Shown here in pieces: positions 35,829 through 43,657 of a DNA stretch of 64,000 nt. The position numbers were made by a program, and so were the translations under genes. How positions within the stretch are numbered: position 1 is the stretch's first letter; every line of letters begins with the position of its first letter. The DNA comes from CAYQQU01 sp964419545. GTDB taxonomy: Bacteria > Bacteroidota > Bacteroidia > Chitinophagales > Saprospiraceae. The DNA is taken from NCBI GenBank assembly GCA_964419545.1, contig CAYQQU010000020.1, positions 1-64,000 of the forward strand, read 5' to 3'. The notes beneath the pieces were generated by a model. The model saw only the letters and a list, made by a program, of their open reading frames with translations, ran no database searches and was not told the origin of the DNA.

Positions 35829-38800
35829 TCAGAAGCCGAGGTTGAGCGAGAAGCCGAAGCTGCGCGTAGACGGCAGCTGGGTGCTTTCAAAGCCGTTGAC
35901 GAACAGGCCGTTCCGGATCGAGTAAGTTTCCGGGTCGATCGAAGGCACGTCGGTAAAGAGCAACAGGTTGCGACCGATCAGCGAGACGCTGGCGGAACCG
36001 ATGCCGATCGATTCCAGCCAGGCGCTGGGCAGCTGGTAGGTCAGGCTGAGTTCGCGCAGCTTCACGTAGGTGGCGTCGTAGGTAGCCGCTTCGATATTGT
36101 CGCGGTTGAAGCCGTTGCCGTAGTAGTTGTAGAAGTAGCCGACGTAGCCGACGCCGCCCGGCTTGACGAGTTCGCTTTCCCACTGGCCGGTATCGTCGTT
36201 GAAGTTCCAGGTCATGCCGTCGTTGTCTACCAGCTGGTCGTTGCGAACCGGGCCGTTGTCGTTGAAGAGGATGTCGCCGTTGTCGTCCGTAGCATAGCCG
36301 TACATGAGGCCCGGAGCGACGACGCCGCCTTCTTCTTCCAGGGTGTATACCGGGTTGCCGTTATTGTCGTAATCTACCGAATACACCACGCGGCCTTCGG
36401 TGGTCAGCAGGTCGAGGTTCGGATCGTCTTCGTTGGTGATCGTGCCGCCGGTGGCCATCAGGGCGTGTGTACGCGAGTAGATGTTGCCGCCGAACTGTCC
36501 GTCGAACAGGATACCCAGGCTGAAATTACCCAGCGTGAAGGTATTGTAGATGCCGGCGCGCAGGTCCGGCTGGAAAGAACCGGCGGATACTTTTTCGTCC
36601 GTCAGCAGCGGCAGGCCGTTTTGGTGAATGATCTGGCCGTCGTCGGAGCGCTGGAAGCCGAGGCCGTAGAGCTGCCCCAGCAGTTCGCCTTCTTCGGCGA
36701 CGTACTCGAGGTCGGCGCCGCCTTCATCACCGGGGAAGACGTCGGCGATGATGGAGTAGCGGCCGCTGGAAATGATGTCGGGCAGCGATTCGACGATCGC
36801 GCGGTTGTGACCGAGGTTCAGCGTGATGTCCCAGCTGAAATTGGGCGTCTGGACGGGGATAGCGCTCAGCAGTACTTCGACGCCGCGGTTGCGGATCTCG
36901 CCGCCGTTGGTCAGTCGGAAGTCATACCCGCTGGAGGCGGCTACCGGCAGGAAGATCACCTGGTCGAAGCTCAGCATGTCGTAGTAGGTGGCGTCGAGGC
37001 GCAGGCGATCGTTCAGGAAACGGACGTCGACGCCGAATTCCAGGGCCTGGGTGCGTTCGTTGGTCAGGTCGGGATCGCCGATGGTGCGGTTGGTGGTAAA
37101 GACGGAGCTGGAGCCGAAGGCCGGCCGGGGCGTAAAGGTATTGCCGAAGGCGTAGGCCGGCGCACCGTTACCCACCTCGGCGTAGGCGCCTTTGAGTTTC
37201 AGGAAGGAGAGCGCGGAGTTGGCGCTCAGGTTCAGCTTCTCGGAAAGCACCGCACTCAGCGATACCGAAGGATAGAGGAAGCTGTAGTCGGAATCGTCCA
37301 GGCCGATCTCGGGATTGACCAGCGTGCTGTTCCAGTCCTGACGCACGGAAGCGTCGAGGTAGAGGAAATTGTCGTAAGAAACAGTTGCGATACCGAACAG
37401 GCTGTTGATGCCCAGCCGGGTTTTTTGCGATTCTACGAGCACGCCGGAGCGGGCGTTCGACAGGGTGTAGATACTTTCGTCGGTGCCGAAGAACTTCAGC
37501 TCGGGGTTGTTGGCCACGAGGAAGTTGGCGTTCTGACGCATGATGTTACCCCCGATCTTCAGGTCGAGGTCGAAGAGCGAGCTGTTCGACCGGTTGGTGT
37601 GGTAGCTGAGGATGGCCTCGGCATTGGTTTCGGAAAAGGATATTTCGTCTTCGCGGTAGCTGCCCTGGAGCACCCCTTTGGTGGAGGGGGCGCGGCGGAA
37701 CTGGCGCTCGTCGTTGACGACGTCGGCGCCGTAGCGCAGGCGGATGTCGAAGTTGTTATTGAATTCGTAAGAAACCTGGAAGTTACCGATCAGTCGGTCG
37801 CTGGTAAAGGAGTTGGTATTTTCGTTGGCGATAAACCAGGGGTTGTTCACCCACAGGTCTTCCACGTAGCGCTGCTGTACGCCTTCCTGGCCCGGCTCCC
37901 AGTAATCGCGCAGGTCGTCGATTTCGACCTGGCGGGGATACCACAGCCAGCCGTACATCACGGAAGACGATTCGTCGTAGCCGGCGTTGGGAATGTTATC
38001 GGAGCCGGAGCTGACGTACATGGCGTTGAGGCGGACTTTCAGCCGCTCGTCGAAGATATTGCGACCGATGCTCGCCTGGAAGGTGTTCCGCAGCAGGTCG
38101 GTATTGGGTACGATGCCGCGGTTGCTGGTATTGGTGTACGAGAGGCGGAAGTCGCCGTTATCCGTGTTGTTGTTGATGGCGATGTTGTTGATGCTCGTGA
38201 TGCCGGTGCGGAAGAAGTTGCGGATGTTGTCGGGGGCCGGCGTAAAGGGCGTCGGTTCGCCGTCGGAATTGAACTGCTTGATCAGCTGGCCGTTCATGCG
38301 CGGGCCCCAGTTTTCGCCGTAGGCTTCGTAGATCAGCTCGCCGTCGGCGGGGTCGCTGGATACTTTTTCGTCGCCGTTGAAGTCGAACCCGGCGTAGTTC
38401 GTGCCGTCCAGGTAGCTGTAGATGCCCCGGGCGCCGAAGCCGAACTCATTCTGGTAGTTGGGCAGCTTGAGGATGGTCTCGGCGGTAGTGGTGGAGTTCA
38501 CCTCTACGCCCCAGCCCTGAGCTGCTTCGCCCGTCTTGGTTTCGATGAGGATGACGCCGTCGGCGGCCCGCGAACCGTAGAGCGCGGAAGCGGCCGGTCC
38601 TTTGAGGACGTTGATCGAGGCGATGTCATCGGGGTTGACGATCTGGGCGGCGTTACCGAAGTCGATGGTCGTGGAACCGTTCAGGCCGTCGTCAAAACTG
38701 TAAAGGTCGTTGGTGATGGGAATGCCGTTGACCACGAAGAGCGGCTGGTTGTTCCCCAGCAGAGAAGCGGCGCCCCGGATGTTGATGTTGGCCGAGGCCG

Positions 38801-39308
38801 TCGGGCCGGCCGAGCTGCCCGTTACGTATACGCCGGAGGCTTTACCGGCCAGGGCGTTGGTGACGTTGGTGGGCTTGACCTTGGCGATCTGCTCGGCGCC
38901 GAGTTTCTGCACGGAATATCCCAGGGCTTTTTCTTCGCGCTCGATCCCCAATGCGGTGACGACGACTTCGTCGAGCGAAATTTGCTCTTTCATCGTAATA
39001 TTGAAGGTCGACTGGCCTTCGATGGGAATTTCCTGCGTGGCGTAGCCGACGTAGGAGATGACGAGGGTGGTGGCTTCAGCGCCGACCGTGAGCTCAAAGT
39101 TTCCGTTGAAATCAGTTACCGTACCGGCGCTGGTGTTGCCCTTGACATACACGTTGGCGCCGATGAGCGGCTCGCCGTCACTGTCGGTAACGGCGCCCGT
39201 AAGAGTGGTCTCCTGAGCCCAGCCCATTGCTGTAAATAAAAGGAAGACAAACAGAAAAGCTATTCTTTGCAAGATTAGCTTCTGATCTGAGGTTTGTGAA
39301 AGCTTCAT
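35829..39308 (-). CDS. SusC/RagA-family TonB-dependent outer-membrane transporter
   Basis: A 1159-residue protein. The signal peptide ends near residue 31 (AMGWAQ). A carboxypeptidase-regulatory-like domain follows (TLTGAVTDSDGEPLIGANVYVKGN). The TonB box region is SLDEVVVTALGIEREEKALGYSVQKL, the signature SusC extension. The plug domain has INIRGAASLLGNNQPLFVVNGIPI and NVLKGPAASALYGSRAADGVILIETK. A 22-stranded barrel completes the protein and ends ...FSLNLGF with the terminal aromatic residue. It imports nutrients delivered by the SusD partner using TonB energy. A good promoter lies just upstream. Confidence 0.97.
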   Translation of the reverse strand: MKLSQTSDQKLILQRIAFLFVFLLFTAMGWAQETTLTGAVTDSDGEPLIGANVYVKGNTSAGTVTDFNGNFELTVGAEATTLVISYVGYATQEIPIEGQSTFNITMKEQISLDEVVVTALGIEREEKALGYSVQKLGAEQIAKVKPTNVTNALAGKASGVYVTGSSAGPTASANINIRGAASLLGNNQPLFVVNGIPITNDLYSFDDGLNGSTTIDFGNAAQIVNPDDIASINVLKGPAASALYGSRAADGVILIETKTGEAAQGWGVEVNSTTTAETILKLPNYQNEFGFGARGIYSYLDGTNYAGFDFNGDEKVSSDPADGELIYEAYGENWGPRMNGQLIKQFNSDGEPTPFTPAPDNIRNFFRTGITSINNIAINNNTDNGDFRLSYTNTSNRGIVPNTDLLRNTFQASIGRNIFDERLKVRLNAMYVSSGSDNIPNAGYDESSSVMYGWLWYPRQVEIDDLRDYWEPGQEGVQQRYVEDLWVNNPWFIANENTNSFTSDRLIGNFQVSYEFNNNFDIRLRYGADVVNDERQFRRAPSTKGVLQGSYREDEISFSETNAEAILSYHTNRSNSSLFDLDLKIGGNIMRQNANFLVANNPELKFFGTDESIYTLSNARSGVLVESQKTRLGINSLFGIATVSYDNFLYLDASVRQDWNSTLVNPEIGLDDSDYSFLYPSVSLSAVLSEKLNLSANSALSFLKLKGAYAEVGNGAPAYAFGNTFTPRPAFGSSSVFTTNRTIGDPDLTNERTQALEFGVDVRFLNDRLRLDATYYDMLSFDQVIFLPVAASSGYDFRLTNGGEIRNRGVEVLLSAIPVQTPNFSWDITLNLGHNRAIVESLPDIISSGRYSIIADVFPGDEGGADLEYVAEEGELLGQLYGLGFQRSDDGQIIHQNGLPLLTDEKVSAGSFQPDLRAGIYNTFTLGNFSLGILFDGQFGGNIYSRTHALMATGGTITNEDDPNLDLLTTEGRVVYSVDYDNNGNPVYTLEEEGGVVAPGLMYGYATDDNGDILFNDNGPVRNDQLVDNDGMTWNFNDDTGQWESELVKPGGVGYVGYFYNYYGNGFNRDNIEAATYDATYVKLRELSLTYQLPSAWLESIGIGSASVSLIGRNLLLFTDVPSIDPETYSIRNGLFVNGFESTQLPSTRSFGFSLNLGF

Positions 39309-39337
39309 AAACTAAATTTTTTTCAGAAAATCGATCG

Positions 39338-39366
39338 CAAAACTAAAAATAGTCATTTATTTTCAA
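39338..39366 (-). promoter_or_regulatory. susC promoter (-33/-7)
   Basis: On the minus strand TTG (39366-39364), 18 intervening bases, then TAGTTTTG (39345-39338), an exact TAnnTTTG. The predicted start leaves a leader of roughly 25 nt before the susC ATG at 39308. The spacing agrees with known Bacteroidota promoters. Confidence 0.65.
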
Positions 39367-39424
39367 TAGAAACTATTTGCACTAATGATAAAAAATCGAC
39401 AATGTTTTGAAAAACAGTCATAAA

Positions 39425-40501
39425 ATGAGACAGCTTTTACTTGCCGCAATGCTTTTAATGGTAAACTATTTTTCCGCCGGCGCACAGGAACCGCCTCCGG
39501 ACACGCTGGTGGTGGGGGTTAAAGACGCACCGCCCTTTATTTTTCTGGAACCGGATGCCGCGCCCACCGGAATCAGCGTATGGCTATGGGAACAGATGGC
39601 CGCCGACCTGGGCCTGGCCTACCGCTACGAATCGCTCACGCTGGAAGCTCTGCTCGACAGCCTGGAGACAGGGGCGGTCGACCTGTCGATCAACCCGCTG
39701 ACGGTCACCAGTGAGCGCATCGAGCGCATCGATTTTACCCAGCCCTTTTTTGTTTCGAACTCGGCGATCGCCGCGCCGGCCAGCGGCGGCGTGAATAGCA
39801 TGCTGCAGTTCGTGCTGCAGTTTTTTTCGCTGAATTTTCTGAAAGCGGTCTTTTTTCTGTTCGGCGTTATCTTTGTTTTCGGCTTTGTCGCCTGGTTGTT
39901 CGAGCGGCGGCAAAATCCCGAAGAGTTCGAGCCGGGCTGGCGAGGCCTGTGGAGCGGTATCTGGTGGTCGGCCGTCACCATGACTACGGTGGGCTACGGC
40001 GATAAGTCGCCCCGTTCGCTGGGCGGACGCATCGTGGCGCTGGTCTGGATGTTCACCGCCATCATCATCATTTCCGGGTTCACGGCGGCGATCGCCTCTT
40101 CCCTTACCGTCACCCAACTGGGCAGCACCATCGAAGACCTCAACGATCTGCGGGATAGCCAGGTAGCGACAGTGACCGCTTCGGCTAGCGAAGATTTCCT
40201 GAAAAGCCAGTTTATCGACGTGTCTGGTGTCGAGACCCTGGAAGACGGGCTCAACGCCCTGGTATCCGACCAGATCGAAGCCTTCGTCTACGATGAACCG
40301 ATCCTGCGCTACGCCATCCAGCGGGATAGCTTCGCCGAATTGCGGGTGCTGCCTTTTCGGTTCAACCAGCAGTACTACAGCTTTGCGTTGCCGAAAGCGA
40401 GCCCGCTGATCGCAACGCTCAACCCGGTGCTCCTGAGAACGATAGAAGAACAATCGTGGCGGGTGGTGCTCAGCGAATATCATCTGACGGAGTTTAAGTA
40501 G
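39425..40501 (+). CDS. GluR0-like ligand-gated potassium channel
   Basis: A 358-residue protein laid out like the prokaryotic ionotropic glutamate receptor GluR0. After a signal peptide comes ligand-binding half S1 (LVVGVKDAPPFIFLEP through INPLTVTSERIERIDFTQPFFVS, which holds the Arg that binds the amino-acid alpha-carboxylate). The pore follows: helix M1 (FLKAVFFLFGVIFVFGFVAWLF), P-loop with potassium filter TMTTVGYGD, helix M2 (IVALVWMFTAIIIISGFTAAIASSL). The second half S2 (STIEDLNDLRDSQVAT to the end) closes the clamshell. The ATG at 39425 is preferred to TTG at 39407. The ligand is probably an amino acid (inference). Confidence 0.88.
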   Translation: MRQLLLAAMLLMVNYFSAGAQEPPPDTLVVGVKDAPPFIFLEPDAAPTGISVWLWEQMAADLGLAYRYESLTLEALLDSLETGAVDLSINPLTVTSERIERIDFTQPFFVSNSAIAAPASGGVNSMLQFVLQFFSLNFLKAVFFLFGVIFVFGFVAWLFERRQNPEEFEPGWRGLWSGIWWSAVTMTTVGYGDKSPRSLGGRIVALVWMFTAIIIISGFTAAIASSLTVTQLGSTIEDLNDLRDSQVATVTASASEDFLKSQFIDVSGVETLEDGLNALVSDQIEAFVYDEPILRYAIQRDSFAELRVLPFRFNQQYYSFALPKASPLIATLNPVLLRTIEEQSWRVVLSEYHLTEFK

Positions 40502-40556
40502 GTTTAGGTTGAGGTTGAGGTTTAGGTTGAGGTTGAGGTTGAGGTTTAGGTTGAGG
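40502..40556 (+). repeat. (AGGTTG/AGGTTT)n hexamer repeat tract
   Basis: About nine tandem hexamers of AGGTTG with some AGGTTT, directly after the stop of the channel gene and ending 12 nt before the PBP1C start. The same unit recurs at 55590, 58103 and (inverted) 60433. Low-complexity, purine-rich on this strand. Confidence 0.9.
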
Positions 40557-40567
40557 AAAATGGATCA

Positions 40568-42967
40568 ATGCTGATGGGAATAGGGCAAAAGATTAAAAAC
40601 GGGTTTTGGCGCTACCGGCGGCCGGCGGGCCTGTTGACGGCTGCTTTTCTGCTATGGTACGCCTTTGGTTTGCCGCGTCCTTTGTTCGACCGGCCAACGT
40701 GTATGGTGCTCGAAGACCGTGCGGGCAACCTGTTGGGCGCCCGGATCGCCGCCGACGGGCAGTGGCGCTTTCCGCCGGTGGAAGCGGTTCCCGAGCGTTT
40801 TGCCCTGGCGATACTGACGTTTGAAGACCGCCGTTTTTACTATCATCCCGGGGTGGACCCCATCGGACTGGGGCGGGCGCTGGTGCAGAATATTCGGGCG
40901 GGCAGGGTCGTCAGTGGCGGAAGCACCCTCAGCATGCAGGTGGTGCGCATGGCTCGCGATAACCCGCCGCGTACTATCTGGGAAAAAGCATTGGAGGTCG
41001 TGCTGGCTACCCGCCTGGAACTGGGGCGCAGCAAATCGGAAATACTGGCGTTATACGCCTCCCACGCCCCCTTCGGCGGCAACGTCGTGGGCCTGGAAGC
41101 GGCTTCCTGGCGCTACTTCGGGAAACGGCCCGCCGACCTTTCGTGGGCCGAGGCGGCTATGCTGGCCGTCCTGCCCAATAGTCCCGCGCTGATCCATCCC
41201 GGCCGCAACCGCGCCGGATTGCTGGCCAAACGCAACCGGCTGCTTCGCCGGCTGCACGAAAGGGGCGTGCTGGATGAGACCACCGCCGAGCTCGCCACCG
41301 CCGAACCCCTGCCCGAGGCGCCCCATCCTTTACCCCGCCTGGCGCCGCACCTGCTCGCCCGGGCTTACCAGGAACAGGTGCAGACCGGTGAGGTCGGCGT
41401 CTCGCGCGTCAGTACGACGATCGACCCGGCTATGCAGCGCCGGCTGCAGGACATTGCCCGGCGTTATCACCAATTATTCCGGCACAACGAAATCCACAAC
41501 CTGGCGCTACTGATCGCCGAAGTGGAGAGCGGCGCCGTTCGCGCCTACGTAGGCAATGCGCCGGGGGCGGGCGCCGAGCACGGCGAACAGGTAGACGTGA
41601 TTCCCGCCCGCCGCAGTACGGGCAGCATCCTGAAACCGCTGCTCTACGCCGTCGCACTCGAAGAAGGAACCATCTTGCCGAACGCCCTCCTGCCGGATGT
41701 GCCCACCCAGATCAGCGGCTACCAGCCGGAGAATTTCCACGAAGATTACGACGGGGTGACGCCCGCCCGCGAAGCCCTCGTCCGCTCTCTGAATATCCCT
41801 ATGGTGCACCTGCTGCAGCGGTACGGGCTGGAAAAGTTTCACTTCAAACTCCGCCAGGGCGGCTTGTCGCAGGTCGATCGCCCCGCTTCCCATTACGGGC
41901 TGACCCTCGTCCTCGGCGGCGCAGAAGCGAGCTTGTGGGACCTTTGCGGCCTTTACGGGAGCATGGCGCGCATCCTGAACCATTTTTACGAGCTGAACGG
42001 CGCCTACGATCCCGGTGATTTGCGCCCGCTGCATTATCTGCAGGGCGAAGGGATCCCGGAACCTGCCCCGGTCGACGACGCTCCGCCTTTTCTCAGCGCG
42101 GCCTCCGTCTGGCATACTTTTGATGCGATGGAGGCGCTGGAGCGCCCCGACGGCGAAGGCAACTGGGAGCGATTTCGATCGGGGCGCCGGCTGGCCTGGA
42201 AGACGGGCACCAGCTTCGGTTTTCGCGACGCCTGGGCGATCGGGCTGACGCCTCGCTACGTGGTGGGGGTATGGGTGGGCAATGCCGACGGCGAGGGCAG
42301 GCCGGGGCTCGTAGGCGTGCGAACGGCGGCGCCGGTGTTGTTCGATGTGATCAGCGGACTGCCGGGCGGCCCCTGGTTCCTGACGCCGGAAGACGAATTG
42401 ACCGACCTGGCCGTCTGCCGCGAAAGCGGCTACCTGGCCCTGCCGCACTGCCCGGTGGATACGATCCGGGCGCCGGCCGCGGGAAAGCGGGCGCCGGCTT
42501 GCCCTTACCACCAGTTGATCCACCTGGATGCGACGGGCGATTTTCGGGTCAACGCCGCCTGTGCGCCTCCGCCGCAGATGACGCACCGCTCGTGGTTCGT
42601 CCTCCCGCCGCTTGAAGAACACTACTACCGGAAAAGGCATCCCGGCTACGCCTCTTTGCCGCCGCTGCGCGCCGATTGCCCGCCGGACGACGGTGCGCCC
42701 CCCATGCAACTCATTTATCCCAAATATCCCACTCGCATCTACGTTCCCAACGACCTGGGGGGGAGGCGCTCGCGCACCGTTTTTTCCGTAGCGCACCGCC
42801 GGCCCGCGACCACGATCCACTGGCACGTGGACGAGGCCTACGTCGGCAGCACCCGGCAGTTTCATACTCTGGAACTGAACCCGGAGCCCGGTGCGCACCG
42901 GCTGACCCTGGTGGATGAAAACGGCTATCGCCTGGAACAGCGATTCGAAATAGTGGAGCGGAAATAA
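40568..42967 (+). CDS. pbpC: Penicillin-binding protein 1C
   Basis: A 799-residue bifunctional peptidoglycan synthase of the PBP1C branch. It has an N-terminal membrane anchor (about 20-36). The glycosyltransferase domain has FEDRRFYYHPGVDPIGLGRAL (catalytic Glu), GGSTLSMQVVRMAR and APFGGNVVGLEAASWRYFGK. The transpeptidase domain carries STGSILKPLLYAVAL (SxxK) and WKTGTSFGFRDAWAIG (KTG box). The C-terminal BiPBP_C domain runs from about 690, including LIYPKYPTRIYVPNDL. It polymerises and may cross-link cell-wall glycan, and in some species partners with alpha-2-macroglobulin-like proteins, absent here. It is the last gene before the hairpin cassettes. Confidence 0.96.
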   Translation: MLMGIGQKIKNGFWRYRRPAGLLTAAFLLWYAFGLPRPLFDRPTCMVLEDRAGNLLGARIAADGQWRFPPVEAVPERFALAILTFEDRRFYYHPGVDPIGLGRALVQNIRAGRVVSGGSTLSMQVVRMARDNPPRTIWEKALEVVLATRLELGRSKSEILALYASHAPFGGNVVGLEAASWRYFGKRPADLSWAEAAMLAVLPNSPALIHPGRNRAGLLAKRNRLLRRLHERGVLDETTAELATAEPLPEAPHPLPRLAPHLLARAYQEQVQTGEVGVSRVSTTIDPAMQRRLQDIARRYHQLFRHNEIHNLALLIAEVESGAVRAYVGNAPGAGAEHGEQVDVIPARRSTGSILKPLLYAVALEEGTILPNALLPDVPTQISGYQPENFHEDYDGVTPAREALVRSLNIPMVHLLQRYGLEKFHFKLRQGGLSQVDRPASHYGLTLVLGGAEASLWDLCGLYGSMARILNHFYELNGAYDPGDLRPLHYLQGEGIPEPAPVDDAPPFLSAASVWHTFDAMEALERPDGEGNWERFRSGRRLAWKTGTSFGFRDAWAIGLTPRYVVGVWVGNADGEGRPGLVGVRTAAPVLFDVISGLPGGPWFLTPEDELTDLAVCRESGYLALPHCPVDTIRAPAAGKRAPACPYHQLIHLDATGDFRVNAACAPPPQMTHRSWFVLPPLEEHYYRKRHPGYASLPPLRADCPPDDGAPPMQLIYPKYPTRIYVPNDLGGRRSRTVFSVAHRRPATTIHWHVDEAYVGSTRQFHTLELNPEPGAHRLTLVDENGYRLEQRFEIVERK

Positions 42968-42969
42968 AA

Positions 42970-43032
42970 AAAGCCCCTACATCAGGGGAGGCTGTTCGGA
43001 TGTAGGAGCAACAAACATACTATGAGAAAACT
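42970..43032 (-). ncRNA. Promoter-hairpin-terminator cassette 1
   Basis: Read on the minus strand: a conserved block (AGTTTTCTCATAGTATGTTT) containing TATGTTTG (43019-43012, exact TAnnTTTG), then a hairpin (CCTACAT 43006-43000 with ATGTAGG 42982-42976) and a run of seven T. Transcription would begin at the foot of the hairpin and end about 40 nt later. Two more copies follow. It could also simply terminate transcripts, or be a repeat derived from gene starts, since on the plus strand the block reads ATGAGAAAACT after the hairpin. Confidence 0.5.
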
Positions 43033-43324
43033 ACACGCCCGCAATATAAGCGTGCGAAGGGGCCCCAAAAACCGGTATTTAGGTTATGGGATAAGCACTG
43101 ATGGATGTGGTGGTTTTGGATTAGAATGTGGCCTGAGCGTGGAGGCGGGAGCGGTTTGGGTGAAAAAGAGCAGGATTCAGGGGGTGAAAGCAAAAGGTTA
43201 AGGCAAAAACGGTGCGAGCCTTCCACCTTGGAACGGAGGAGCTGCAGAAGTTGCTCCTTTTGGCATGGTTTTTTCCTGTAACGGAGTGTAGGTTTGCGGA
43301 GAAGGGTTTTCCAAAGCAGGCGCA

Positions 43325-43396
43325 AAAAAAAACCTACACCTTGATGCATCGAGGTGTAGGATAACTAAACATACTATGAGAAAACTGGATTAAAAA
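43325..43396 (-). ncRNA. Promoter-hairpin-terminator cassette 2
   Basis: Same design as cassette 1. The block at 43367-43386 contains TATGTTTA (43373-43366). The hairpin is CCTACACCT (43360-43352) with AGGTGTAGG (43341-43333) around a 10-base loop, then nine T on the minus strand. Stem bases change in pairs relative to the other copies while the block stays constant. On the plus strand a mini-frame MRKLD-stop follows the hairpin by 15 nt. Confidence 0.5.
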
Positions 43397-43483
43397 TACA
43401 GGCGGCCGGCGGCATTTATCAGCGCTAATTAGGAAGTGGGCGGTAGGATGGTGAAAAAGGCGGGTTGCATTTAGAAAGCGGGA

Positions 43484-43564
43484 AAAAAAGCCTGCACCGA
43501 AGAAGGGCAAACGGTGCAGGGTTGATTACAAACATACTATGAGAAAACTGGGCTAAAGATAAAG
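43484..43564 (-). ncRNA. Promoter-hairpin-terminator cassette 3
   Basis: Third copy, about 95 nt downstream of the TPR-kinase stop. TATGTTTG lies at 43536-43529. The hairpin is CCTGCACC (43520-43513) with GGTGCAGG (43498-43491), followed by seven T on the minus strand. The T-A to G-C change at the fourth stem pair relative to cassettes 1 and 2 is compensated, supporting an RNA stem. A TTTA 17 nt upstream of the -7 box is shared with cassette 2. Confidence 0.5.
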
Positions 43565-43657
43565 GTTTTAGAATTCGAATTAAAGTTTTTTATAATATTT
43601 TTCCTTTGATTTTGTATCCTGCCGGTCGGATTTTCGATTCAGGGGAGGAAATAGCGG

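Noticed and set aside
35817..39239. A 1140-codon open frame on the plus strand opposite the SusC gene
   Set aside because: It mirrors susC; its product is valine- and glycine-rich with no domain pattern, while the minus strand has a complete, motif-rich TonB transporter.
43020..43349. A 109-codon minus frame between the hairpin cassettes
   Set aside because: It runs through two cassettes, lacks any recognisable motif, and the repeat structure explains the region better.
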